This document shows, piece after piece, positions 1 through 9,625 of a stretch of 64,000 nt of DNA. The translations under genes and the position numbers were made by a program. This stretch comes from Ctena decussata (taxonomy: Eukaryota; Mollusca; Bivalvia; Lucinida; Lucinidae), in contig OZ022502.1 in the NCBI GenBank assembly GCA_963989385.1, forward strand, positions 13,007,001-13,071,000. Reading direction: 5' to 3'. Positions within the stretch are counted from its first letter, which is position 1, and each line of letters begins with the position of its first letter. Below the pieces are notes generated by a model. The model did no database searches. It was not told the DNA's origin and saw only the letters and a list, made by a program, of their open reading frames with translations.

Positions 1-109
1 AACATGTATCTTCAGGCACTGAGTTTGATCGTGTCTTCAAAATCAGAGAAATAATTCCTGTGCAACCTGTGATTGATACCAAATACTACATGTATACAAT
101 AAACTTTTA

Positions 110-305
110 AGGTGTGTGGGTATTTTGCAAAGGGAAATAACTCCTTATTTCCTGTTTTCTTATCTCCTGCAAAATGAGGTCTGCTATTCTAGGAAAGAAC
201 TTGCTCCTACAAGAACTTTTTTTCTGTATGAATTAACCCCTCTTGAGGGATAAGTAAAAAATGAAAATGGCAGAGTTGCTTCCCCTAAAAGTGTACCCAT
301 TCACT
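110..305. repeat. GGGGAAGCAA/GCTTCCCC-type MITE, old copy
   Basis: This belongs to a short repeat family seen several times in the window (4700-4930, 27515-28230, 28600-28842, 57905-58145, 58960-59200). Members share a word like GGAAATAACTCC near one end, a central stretch around AGAATTTGCTCCTA that often forms an inverted repeat, and an end like GCAGAGTTGCTTCCCC followed by TGTACCCATTCA. This copy has lost the perfect central palindrome. No coding potential is visible. It is probably a non-autonomous DNA element; the superfamily is unknown to me. Confidence 0.5.
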
Positions 306-1788
306 TTAATATTATATACTGCATTGCGCAAAAGCAGCTTGTATTTAATCAGCCAGCTTATTTTTCTTACATATATTATATATATCCTTGTTGGTTTTAA
401 ATTTCTCCAGGGCCTGTAAATCATTCATGCGAATCAATTAAAATAAACGGGTGCGCATGCTGATAAAAGTTTTACCTGGTCGCAGATCTGTAATGCAACA
501 TCCATTTGATCACAAACAGTATCCCCCCCCCCCTTTTTTTTGCCCAGAAACTAGTGAAAGATATTCTTGCTGATGCACTCCCATGTCTCCCTCGTTTCTT
601 TCATATTTTCAGAAACAAATATTTTAACACAATTTCTTAAAGATTGTCTCCCTCGTTTATTTCATGTTTTCAGAACCAAATATTTTAAAATTTCGTTAGA
701 CAATATGTAAATATTCTCATAATTAACCGTACAAGTTTTAAGAAATGCATGTTCCTTCGATAAATGTGGAATGAAAAATAATCTTCAAATTAAAATGCAA
801 ATTACCTATTTCCTCACGGCCTGTATAAATATCGATTTTTACCACGTTTGTCATGTGATCATGTACAAGTATTTTTCTTATTCGTCATGTGATTGTGACT
901 TATGAATAAATTTCTTTTGTCCATTAATGCGATTTCGAGCGTGGTCCGCTATCGTTTAAAAATTCATCATCTTTCTATTTTTGATTAAAGTCACTTTTAT
1001 CAAATATTATTATCTTAACTCAATTAAAATGTATAGTTAGACTATGTTGGATGTATTGCATGAAATATTTCATCAAATCATTTTTTATTATTATCAAGGG
1101 AGTAAATCTTTAAGGGACATTTGGCAAGCTGTTTACAAACGGTATATTGTAACAGTTTAGCAATACTAAAGCAGACAAGAAGTGTCAGAGTCATGTCTCT
1201 TACACTTCCCTGACCAGAATAACTTTCATCTGCAATGCTATTCAAGAAAGTCGAGTCTATCGATATGACACATTGTGTCATATTTTTCTTGTATACTAGA
1301 AGTGACACAAGTAAGACACTTTGACATATACTGCGCCGTTGCTAAAACAGTATTTACGGTGCCAAATTGTCCAAAATGTGAAGAAAATTTTGATTTTTTA
1401 TACATATAGCTATATAATAAAAGCGTTATTGACCTGATATTGGGAAATATTTTTCCTCTTTGAGATATTTACGGACACTGCAAGCTGGCGTCCTTCGATA
1501 TCCCAGTTCAGAATAGTATTTCCCAAAGCTCGCGTCCTCGGGGAAATATTCGGGAAATAGACCTTTTCTTTGAGATTTGACTGCTACAGTATATCATTTC
1601 ACCTTAAATTTCACCTAATAAATTCGAATGCAAATGGATCCGATCTATACCCATCATAATACTGACTTTTTTGAAAGTCCTTTTCGTTATCGTTTATTCG
1701 ACCCAATTCAATTCTTTAAGGGGTTAACAAAGTGTCAGTATGATAATCGGACTGGCAAAGCTTGTTGATGATTGTACTTATAATGGCC
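306..1788. other. Unassigned AT-rich intergenic DNA
   Basis: I see no convincing gene here. There is a short C/T run near 525-540 and two related phrases around TGTCTCCCTCGTTT near 583 and 645, which look like a small local duplication. The 76-codon frame at 1078-1308 on the - strand has no recognisable domain or splice context and is probably chance. Confidence 0.4.
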
Positions 1789-1789
1789 A

Positions 1790-1983
1790 CACTGTAAAAA
1801 AATCCGTAGATATTACGGCAGAATAACTGGAAACCAGCTGCCAGTCCATTTCCCGTTATTTTTACAGGGGTCTGCCTGTTGATCATTGTTGAAAATCACG
1901 ATATGGTAACTGGCCGTACTCGAAAATACCTTCAAAGTGTTGAAGGGTAATATGACCAAACTAACACCTATTCTATCCTATCC
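1790..1983 (+). mobile_element. CACTGTAAAAA-type MITE, 3'-truncated copy
   Basis: It starts with CACTGTAAAAAAATCCGT, followed by ATTACGG, the ACTGG..CCAGCTGCCAGT inverted word and a TTTTTACAGGGG stretch. The same order is found at 8893, 9148 and 24171. Full copies end in TTTTTTACAGTG flanked by TA; this copy stops after a CTATTCTATCCTATCC stretch and has no matching terminal repeat. It is a non-autonomous DNA transposon remnant without coding capacity. Confidence 0.75.
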
Positions 1984-2818
1984 TAAACTGTTTCCATGGA
2001 AGACCTGATAAAATTATGAAGACCGGTCTTTGCTAAGGGAACACTACCATATGATTGCTTTTTAACAAGCTCGTCCTCCCTAATAGATGCTATCAAAACA
2101 AATCGTTAGAAATGCCGTGACTTCTATAACCATGATACATGTAACTGGCCAAACATTGTTTGATTGTTTTTGTTTTGGCAGACATTATGAAAAGACTGTG
2201 AGGCTCTAGACTGCTATAGTCAATATGAAAGTCACTGGTATCCTCACTGTCTCCCCGGCCGAAATGACTTAATCCCTGTTGAAAGCGTCGTTAAACTCTA
2301 AGAAATTTAAAGTAGCAAAGCTCTTTTCAGCGTCTGACAGGATAATGACCCTGTGTAAACAAATTTTACGTCGTCAAAGGGCATAAATTTATTGTAAAGC
2401 GTGTCGGTTATGCATATAACTGGGCATATAATTCGATAATACTAAGAGCGTATATGTCTTTGAACTTTTGTGACAATTATTAGTCAATGATTGAGGCGAT
2501 TTTTGGATTTAAAATTTAACCCTTCAAAGTTTCAAAAATTGTACTGTCATGTCCGGTGAATGGGGCTATCCGTTAATAAAGGATATCATGGAACGAGGAA
2601 GACCTCAATTCTTTGGGATTCGTCTACCAACACGACCGGACCACATTTGAGTTATTGCATGGCTGCGAGATTTTTACATTTTGATAGTAAACGCTGGAAT
2701 ATGATTCGTAAAAAACACGCAGCCCCCCCCCCCCTCCCCCACACACGCACACCCACACCCCACGCCACCACATCTTTTTAACTATGCCGAGAGACGGGTG
2801 TTAAAGAACTATAGAGAG
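1984..2818. other. Unassigned intergenic DNA with C-rich run
   Basis: No gene can be supported. A poly-C stretch followed by CACACGCACACCCACACCCC lies at about 2722-2765 and is simple-sequence DNA. The 73-codon frame at 2560-2781 runs into that tract and is not credible as a protein. Confidence 0.4.
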
Positions 2819-2975
2819 AGAGTCCCGAAGCTCAGTGGGTTAGGCTACGGCCTGCTTAGCTGGCAGGTTTGGGTCTTGCCAAAGTTGAAATCGTTTCTAA
2901 CCGTAAACGGAAATTTATTGCGTGCATAACCATTTGGTCTCATCCAATCATCGTCTCGATATGTCGAAAGAGACG
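2819..2975 (+). mobile_element. SINE family 1 (tRNA-derived), degenerate copy
   Basis: A tRNA-like head (AGCTCAGTGGGTTAGGC, an A-box-like RNA polymerase III promoter half) is followed by a decayed B-box region and then by TCTAACCGTAAACGG, the body word shared with copies at 13661, 15093, 17689 and 21995. The 3' CATC tail is not clear. It is an inactive retroposed copy. Confidence 0.65.
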
Positions 2976-3315
2976 AAAACACAGTATCATACATTCATCC
3001 AACATAAAGAGCTACATGTATACATACTCATGCACAGCCTGTACAATCGATCGTATCTGTTCGGTTTCTGATGAGATTTTATCATAGCCCTTTCAAGAAT
3101 ATTTCACATATAAAGCCGATCGTTTAGCAAAGGTGGTCGAAAAGTCGAGCACCTCAGCGATCGCCCGCCAGCAGAATTAGGCTATTTCACATGTCTACCG
3201 GCCGAGGTTCGAACCCTCAGATTAGAGACCTAATGAGTCGGAAGCGCTTTGAAGCTCCAGGCCGCGAAAGCCCGTATTCTTTCTTAGACTCTAATCTATC
3301 CAAGTTTCTCATTCC

Positions 3316-3393
3316 TTCTCTCTCTCTCTCTTCCTCTCTCTCTTCCTCTCTCTCTCTCTCCCTTTCTCTCTCGCTCTCTCTCTCTCTCTCTCT
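3316..3393. repeat. (CT)n microsatellite
   Basis: Nearly pure CT dinucleotides run for about 78 bp with a few TTCC and CG interruptions. The open frame reading a serine/leucine run at 3191-3412 is a by-product of this tract. Confidence 0.95.
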
Positions 3394-3559
3394 GGCAGGC
3401 TGCCAGATATAGACTGTAATATTGTTTCAAAGAGTCATCAACTCCAAAATCGTTTGACTGAATCAGTCAGTCGGTCTGTTTTGCTCTACTTGGTATTGTT
3501 TTCTGCTAACTTGTGAATGACCAGACCATACTTTGCAATTGTTGTCTGCGCATCCTTAT

Positions 3560-3705
3560 CAGTTCAGTTCAATTCAACTCAATTCTCTTAACGACGTTCC
3601 CCAAGTGGCTCTGCGGTACATAGCACGCACTTGGCGCCGTATGTCCGCCCGGTCATATCCTCATCATTACTTGTATGGCATCATTACACGTATGGGCGGT
3701 ACGCT
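3560..3705 (+). repeat. Repeat with CCAAGTGGCTC..GCGGTAC head, partial copy
   Basis: The segment around ACGACGTTCCCCAAGTGG, GCGGTACATAGC and CACTTGGCGCCGT matches sequence inside the 1.6-kb repeat at 38925-39000 and 51405-51475. The GTGGCTCnGCGGTAC word resembles a tRNA A-box, so this may be an independent SINE module that the larger repeat has swallowed. No protein is encoded. Confidence 0.6.
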
Positions 3706-4449
3706 AAGAGCATTGATATTGACAGTTATAATCAGTCCTCGGTAACCGTTATCTTGCGTAAAGGACACCTGCACTTTAGTAGCGCAGAAAACCGTTAGAC
3801 TGTCTAATTTAGATTGAAAAGACACACATTCCAGTCAGTCAGATCTCGCGCAAATATGAAATTTGCCATAAGGGATTTTATTTAGATATAAACATATTAT
3901 TCTCTGTTTTATCGAAGCTTGTTCGAGACATAGTGTTTTTATGTTAAGACGTTTTGCAAGTTTTAGATTCCTAATTATGCTCTTATCTTGGTTTAAATTT
4001 AATAGTGCCTCATTATGACTTGCAACCAGTATACAAGGACCACAATGGAAATAAGAAAAATCAATTTCTCTTTCTTGTGTTATCCTTGGTATCTGGTAGG
4101 CAAGTCATAAAACTTTGCATGTGTTGTTGTTTTATATGAATGTTTTTTTGTTTTTTTTTTTGTATATTTAACATCGCATTGTATTGTTTTATTTTCATGC
4201 TAAACTGTGATACCAAATATAAATAATAAGAACATTGCATGAATGCGCTACTATATTTATTAAAATTATTGGCGGAAAAGCGGCAAGATGCTCGGAATAA
4301 CTCTTATACTCGCATCTTGTCTTCTTTTTTCAGTTAATTCTTCAGTAAATTAAATTCAGTACATGTAATACAGTTGTATTCATGCAATGTCACACTTCTA
4401 AGGTCACGGGTTTCTTACGACGCGACCGTGTTATTTATAAACATTCCAG
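3706..4449. other. Unassigned AT-rich DNA upstream of exon 4450
   Basis: No exon can be supported. A T-rich stretch sits at about 4143-4162. The pair GCAAGATGCTCGG (about 4281) and CTCGCATCTTGTC (about 4308) is a weak inverted repeat resembling the core of the foldbacks at 13250 and 60100. Part of this interval is presumably intron of the gene whose next exon begins at 4450. Confidence 0.4.
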
Positions 4450-4628
4450 GTGCAGACCTAATTCTAAGGGGCTGGAGAGCAGTGAACACAATCTTACACG
4501 GGGCCAGGCAGATTCCGTCAGAGACTGAAGTTCGGCACTTCCTCAAGCCAGGCAGCTACACACAGGCTCTCCATGACTTTGAAACTGTCAGTCCAATCGA
4601 AGTTCATTCTTTTACAACATCTGCAGGG
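4450..4628 (+). CDS. Internal coding exon of unrecognised gene with alternative terminal exons
   Basis: The exon is bounded by an acceptor (ACATTCCAG before 4450) and a donor (GTATGT from 4629) and stays open for 59 codons plus two leading bases, ending in phase 0. The encoded segment is a basic, amphipathic stretch (motifs GADLIL, GWRAVN, GARQIPSE) followed by FLKPGSYTQALHDFE and a VHSFTTSAG end. It joins in frame to either terminal exon at 7611 or 7841. I do not recognise the family with certainty. The order 'F-L-K-P-G-x-x..A..D-F..' then 'G-x-V-G-D-R' then 'P/A-T-x-E-I' recalls C-terminal RNase domains of bacterial polymorphic toxins (BECR-type fold), but this is a resemblance from memory, not a demonstrated homology. 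Exons 5' of this one were not found. Confidence 0.6.
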
Positions 4629-4699
4629 GTATGTGAGATAATAAAAAATAGCTTCTGTGTGTATACAGATTTGCGCTCTTAACATTCAGATTAAGTTTT

Positions 4700-4930
4700 A
4701 CGGGTACAATTCTATGGTTTCCCCAAAAGAGAACAGTTTTCATGACTTCCGGGTTGCTTACTTGGATGACGAAAGGTTGCAAAAGCGGGGTCTACTCTTA
4801 TTGGAAAGAATAGATTATCTCCTTTAAGAGTTAACCCTATTTTAGGAGCAAATTATCTTACTCAGAAGGGAGGTAAAAATGAAAATGTCAGAGTTACTTT
4901 TCCTGAAAGGGAGCATATGACCTTAAACAG
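4700..4930. repeat. GGAAGCAA/GCTTCCCC-type MITE copy inside intron
   Basis: It carries the family's GGGTCTACTCTTA..GGAAAGAATAGATTA section, a TTAGGAGCAAATTATC stretch and the end GTCAGAGTTACTTTTCC. It lies in the intron between 4628 and 7611. Confidence 0.55.
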
Positions 4931-5168
4931 ATCCGCCCAATACCAGTCATAATGAGACCCACGGCAGTCCTTTATCTTATGTAAAGACTAGTCCAGCCTG
5001 ATATTCGCCTTTCCAATGCCGCGAGAATTCATATTACACACAGAACTAAAAGTATGGCAAACGATACCGTGATAGCAAAGCACTGCATACTTATAAATAG
5101 ATGGCTGACTAGCGATGGTATGTCCATTTCAACAGTATTTCAGTCATATCAGAGCGATGGAAGGAAGG

Positions 5169-5292
5169 AACCCCAGTAGCTCTGTAGGTTAAGCGCGATC
5201 CTGCTGATCTAGCGGTCCCGTTTCCAGACCCGCTGGAGGCGGAAATTTTTCAACTGTAAACGGGGTTCTATTGCACAAAGCCGTTCATTAGC
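5169..5292 (+). mobile_element. SINE family 1, 5' part
   Basis: It has the tRNA-like head with GTAGCTCTGTAGGTTAAGCG and a decayed B box (CCCGTTTCCAGACC), then CAACTGTAAACGGGGTTCTA and TTGCACAAAGCC. The 3' portion is replaced by an inverted partial copy (5332-5415), so this is a composite of two fragments in opposite orientation within the intron of the 4450-7990 gene. Confidence 0.7.
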
Positions 5293-5331
5293 ACTCATAT
5301 GACAGAAATAGTGTTATGGAGGACGTGAAAT

Positions 5332-5415
5332 CGCAAGTCATTCGTCCAGCCATGCGATGGGGGGTAGATATTGAAAGACTGTGTACAATAGAACCCCGTT
5401 AAAGGTTGAAAGGCT
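5332..5415 (-). mobile_element. SINE family 1, inverted 3' fragment
   Basis: Read on the - strand it gives GTTCTATTGTACACAGTC and the ACTTGCGATTT end of SINE family 1. It is head-to-head with the fragment at 5169-5292 and could form a hairpin in pre-mRNA. Confidence 0.6.
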
Positions 5416-5572
5416 ACTGGCTCTTGATTCATTACAGAATATAAATACTGATACAAAGATATACTTTCCCGTTTGAACAAAATAGAACTTTCAATGGAAA
5501 ACCCTTTGTTAGTGAAATGTCTCGTACTTATGGTTGTCTTGTATTTCAAGAACTAAAAACAATCCAAAACCA

Positions 5573-5925
5573 AGCATTTAAACATCGTGTAATGGTAATA
5601 TAGTAAGTAATAAATAATATGAATTATAAGTATCATAGGTATCGTGTTTGTATGGCTATGCTGATGTGAGTGACAGTCTGGACTCGCTATAGTCTAAGCT
5701 GTTACTCGCATCAGCATGGAATGCATTCAAACATCGTGAAATGGTAATATAGTTGGTATTAATGGTATCCATTATAAGTGTCATGGATATCATGCTTGTG
5801 TGGCTATGCTGATTTGAGTGACAGTCTGGACTCGCTGTAGTCTAGGCTGTTACTCACATCGGCGTGGAATGCATTCAAGCATCATATAGTGTGCATTACG
5901 GGTATCAGGGGTATCGTGTTTGTAT
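5573..5925. repeat. 149-bp tandem repeat, 2.4 copies
   Basis: Units begin at about 5573, 5722 and 5871 with GCATT(T/C)AAACATCGTG or a decayed version. Each full unit contains GGCTATGCTGAT, AGTGACAGTCTGGACTCGCT and GGCTGTTACTC, whose arms are partly self-complementary. The array is intronic and has no coding potential. Confidence 0.85.
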
Positions 5926-6047
5926 GATAGTTTATTTACCATGTATGTTTTTCCTTTCTTTTTGCATTTTGTGTTCTTGTCTTTTGTCTTTGTAATTGTA
6001 TATATGTTCGTTTGTAATATGTATGCTCTCCTGTATTGGAGGAAAAT

Positions 6048-6069
6048 AAAATATCTATCTATCTATCTA
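6048..6069. repeat. (ATCT)n microsatellite
   Basis: A short run of ATCT units follows GGAAAATAAAATATCT. It may be the tail of a retroposed fragment. Confidence 0.7.
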
Positions 6070-6402
6070 GGTAAATCCCGATTTCTAAAGATTCTGCATT
6101 TTTGAGAAAATGACGTCCTAAACATCGGCTGTCTTTTGTTACTTTAAATTTTACACTATACTGAAAATGTTACAGTGTGAGAGATATACATGAGACGCCA
6201 AACCAATGACACAAAATCTGGTAGCAGTAGTCTATTTTTTGCAATTCTGTATACTTTGTGGGCATATGTTTTTGGTGTTCAGTATATTTCTCCGCCCCAT
6301 TGGGGATTCAGTTTTGGAATAATTTTATTATGTCCTTTTTAGATATTAGAGGGATGTTTCTTATAAATTGTATTGTAGAATTGTTACGAATATCCTTTAA
6401 AT

Positions 6403-6636
6403 GAGCGGCGACACGATAAAATCCATAAAGTGGCCTGTGCGCTTAGCGAGGACTAAGATCAGCCCGGGCATCCGCACTGTCTAATCAAGGTCTTCGCTGT
6501 GCGCGGGTAGCTAATGGGTGTAAGCTAGCGCCATGTGGACAGCGATGGCTCTGACTAGACTGGGCGAGTGCCCAGGCTGACCTGAGTTTTCGCCAGCTGC
6601 CAATGCCACTTTGTTGGTTTTGTCGAGTCGCGGCCC
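6403..6636. mobile_element. MITE-A (GAGCCGCGACACGA palindrome), copy 1
   Basis: This is a diverged member of the window's commonest element: a palindrome of about 235 bp bounded by GAGCCGCGACACGA and its complement TCGTGTCGCGGCTC. Inside each half sits a second hairpin, GATCAGCCTGGGCATCCGCC pairing with CAGTCTGATC. The flanks are AAAT and GAAT. It has no coding capacity and is mobilised in trans if at all. It is intronic. Confidence 0.85.
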
Positions 6637-7091
6637 GAATTTGAATGACATGAGGTATTCGATAAATCGGAAGGAATTATTTCCCTGCTGATACGTGTAA
6701 TATACTTTTACATGCAATTATTAAAAGAGTATCGGCCATAATAAAATTATGGAATTCTTTCGTAAATAAAAGAATAGAGCAGATGATGAAGAAAAATGTT
6801 GAAGAGAGTGGGTGAGAAAAGGCACTCTTTCAAACTCCAACTGTTTTTTTCTGAATATTTTCTCGTTGCTGACATTCATCCGGACTGCACTTGTAGCCTT
6901 GTCTTTGAGGTGCTCATAAGCACCAGTTAAGTTTGCACTGATATGGTACTTCTGAATGGTTACTTAAAATGCTGCATACATGTACCATGCCCTGTCAAAA
7001 GTTCTTTTGAAATCTACATGTATGAGCACATGTTACCGGTTTCGCTTGTTTTGCATGTACTCCTCAGACAGGATTCTGTGTTTGAATATCT

Positions 7092-7326
7092 GAGCCGCGA
7101 CACGAGAAAACCAATAAAGTGGTTGTGCGCCCAGCACAGACTCAGATCAGCCCGGGCATCCGCCCAGTCTGATCAGAGTCTTAGCTGTCCGCATGAAGGT
7201 AGCTTAGACCCTTAGCTACCCTTTAAGCCCTTAGCGAAGAGTCTGATCAGACTGGGGGATGTCCATGCTGATCTGAGTCTGCGCTGGGCGCACAACCACA
7301 TTGTTGGTTTTCTCGTGTCGCGGCTC
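7092..7326. mobile_element. MITE-A copy 2
   Basis: A well-preserved copy with both terminal repeats, flanked by ATCT on each side (a 4-bp target duplication). It lies in the intron about 285 bp upstream of the first alternative terminal exon. Confidence 0.95.
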
Positions 7327-7610
7327 ATCTTTTCCGTGCTGCTACCTCATTCTTTTCCTCTGCGATTCTTCGTTGATCATCGGGTTGAAGCCTCTTCCAG
7401 ATTACTGTTAGCATGACTGGCTGCTCGGATGATTGATGAGGCTGTCAGCATGACTGGCTACTCGGATGACCGATGAGGCTGATGATTCTGTAGTTCTGGC
7501 GGCTCTTTAGACTTCCATTTTAATAGTATAATAAGACCAATGCTGTCTGGAGATAATGAATGTTTGACTGCTTTTATTGACCATCTGTATGCACTTTTTA
7601 TACCCTGCAG

Positions 7611-7775
7611 GTGTATGGCAAAGTAGGACATGTCGGGGACAGATTTCTAGTAATTAAGACTAGTGGGGCGGGCGAAAAAGCGACAATGGAAATAATAAAT
7701 CTACTGGATATACCGAAACCTGAAGGAAAGAGTTCTGGAGGACTTCCAAATATGATTATAACATATGTCGAGTAG
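7611..7775 (+). CDS. Alternative terminal exon a
   Basis: The acceptor TACCCTGCAG precedes 7611. The frame is phase 0, matching the donor at 4628, and runs 54 codons to a TAG at 7773-7775. It opens with V-Y-G-K-V-G-H-V-G-D-R-F, continues with a GEKATMEI segment and ends in an IITYVE tail. It aligns along its length with exon b at 7841 but carries an extra stretch (about five residues) around the L-D-I-P-K-P region. Since both exons end in a stop, only one can be the last coding exon of a transcript. The function is unknown; see the note on toxin-like resemblance under the 4450 exon. Confidence 0.65.
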   Translation: MYGKVGHVGDRFLVIKTSGAGEKATMEIINLLDIPKPEGKSSGGLPNMIITYVE

Positions 7776-7840
7776 GCAAAACCTTAAATGTTGACCTTTT
7801 TAAGACAGACATTTCCTATAAAATTCTGTCTACTCTTCAG

Positions 7841-7990
7841 GTGCGCGGTCAGATGGGAATGGTTGGGGACAGGTTGCTGATGATTCATTCCGGTTGGAAT
7901 GGTGAAAAACCTACACTGGAAATAACGAGATTTGGAGGAAAGAATTCTGGAGATGTGACAGATATAATTACATATCTTTCTTTACACTAA
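7841..7990 (+). CDS. Alternative terminal exon b (paralogue of exon a)
   Basis: The acceptor TACTCTTCAG precedes 7841, only 65 bp after the stop of exon a. The frame is phase 0 and runs 49 codons to TAA at 7988-7990. Shared positions with exon a include the initial V-x-G-x-x-G-x-V-G-D-R-x-L, G-E-K-x-T-x-E-I and G-K-x-S-G, plus a closing I-I-T-Y. The surface residues differ, so the two isoforms would present different C-termini on one scaffold. No AATAAA was noted immediately downstream; the nearest candidate is about 8532. Confidence 0.65.
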   Translation: MRGQMGMVGDRLLMIHSGWNGEKPTLEITRFGGKNSGDVTDIITYLSLH

Positions 7991-8892
7991 CTTACATATA
8001 CTGAAAGGATTTAAAAACTTCCACTTTTTATTGCTTGCTGCTGATCTGTTCACTCATGACAAGGTTGACTATTTAACGATTAATTGCTTGAAACTTATCA
8101 AATTTAAAGATTACGCAGTTAATTGGTACCATTTACTTAAATGACGTCAGTAAAAGAGCGTTACGTCACTGAAATGCATAAGGCGATGCCGGCGTTATCT
8201 TATGCAACACTCTTTTCGACCATTTCTTACTGTCTTAATATTGTGACGTCATCCACGTTGATTTGCAAATGTCATAGCGGATGATACTGTCGCGCAAAGC
8301 CTATTACGGAGACAGCGTCGACGTTAGTTAACGTCGCGACCTCTGGTTTTTAATCTCGGTTGGGTGCTTTTCTGACGGTCTTTTGAGCGTCCTGTAAACT
8401 GTGCACGTTGTCTGAGATTGTACATTGCCGTAATTAACACATAACATTGTCACGCGACGTCACTTTTAGAAATTACAGCATTTATCTGGCCCAAAACTCT
8501 GCGCCTGTTTGCGATTTTTAGGCGCGGTACGCTAAATAAAGCCACAGACCGAGTTCAAACTTTTAAAATTCAATTTGATATCGTAAGAGGAATGTTTCCG
8601 TAAGAGGAATGTTTCCTCAGAAAACTGTATACATGAAGCTATTTATCCGTCACGAGGAGCACGTGCATTTTCCTGACCGATTCGGTTGAACGATTTCAGA
8701 TTCGGTATATTGATATAATCATGTATAAGAGAATATATATGTTGTAAAATTTTGGTGAACGTTGATGCATTCATTTTTGAGATATTCAAAATTAATGGGT
8801 GGAAGTTTTTAAATCCTTTCAGTATATGATAAAGCTCTATGACTTTGTTATACAAAGATCTCCTAAAGTTAAAAGGCCAGTACTTTTAGGTA
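7991..8892. other. Unassigned DNA 3' of alternative-exon gene
   Basis: This may include the 3' UTR of exon b (a TAAATAAAG word lies near 8532). A small direct duplication of GTAAGAGGAATGTTTCC occurs at about 8584 and 8600. No further exon or RNA gene is evident. Confidence 0.4.
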
Positions 8893-9517
8893 CACTGTAA
8901 AAAAATTCCGTAGATTTTACGGTAGAATAACTGGCAGCCAGCTGCCAGTCCTTAACGGGCGCCCGTAAAAATAAGCAGGAGTTTTCATGCGGAACAGGAT
9001 AGAATAAGACAGGTATTGTTTTGGACATATAGCTTTTCAACACTATTAAGGTATTTTCGAGTGAGGCCATATAACCTTGCCATATCGTGATTTCAAACAA
9101 TCTTCTACAGGCAGACGCCCGTAAAAGTAACGGGAACTGGGCTGGTACACTGTAAAAGAAATCCGTAGTTTTTACGGTAGAATAACTGGCAACCAGCTGC
9201 CAGTCCATTTCCCGCTATTTTTATGGTCGCCCGTAAAACTTGCAGGAATCATCAAGCAGAGTAGGATAGAATAGAACAGATATTGTTTTGGTCATAAAGC
9301 CCTTCATTCTATAAAGGTATTTTTGAGTGCTGAAAGTTAACAAAACACTTCCAAATCGTGATTTCTAAAAATGATCTACAGGCAAACGCCGGTAAAAATA
9401 ACGGTAAATTAACTGGCAGCTAGCTTCCAGGTATTTTACCGTAAAACCTACATTTTTTTACAGTGTAGCTGGTTTCAAGTTATTTCACCATAAAATCTAC
9501 GGAATTTTTTCACAATG
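8893..9517 (+). mobile_element. CACTG-type MITE, outer copy interrupted by another copy
   Basis: The left end CACTGTAAAAAAATTCCGT starts at 8893 after a TA dinucleotide. The right end resumes at 9468 with GCTGGTTTCAAGTTATTTCA and closes at 9517 with CACAATG followed by TA. Between them is a complete second copy of the same family (9148-9465). The outer element therefore predates the inner one. Diversity between the two copies suggests both are old. Confidence 0.8.
9148..9465 (+). mobile_element. CACTG-type MITE, inner nested copy
   Basis: A complete 318-bp copy bounded by CACTGTAAAA and TTTTTTTACAGTG and flanked by TA on both sides (9146-9147, 9466-9467), the target duplication expected for Tc1/mariner-like or related transposases. 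Internal sequence includes GATAGAATAGAACAGATATT and AAATCGTGATTTCTAAAAAT, shared with 1790 and 24171. Confidence 0.9.
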
Positions 9518-9625
9518 TAGAAGTCAACCATTCCATAAATAAAATATGTAAATGAGTAGCATGTGTTCGTGTTTTAACTGCATTTTCTTACAGATAAAAT
9601 TGGTCTTTGGAAAGTCGTTATCACA

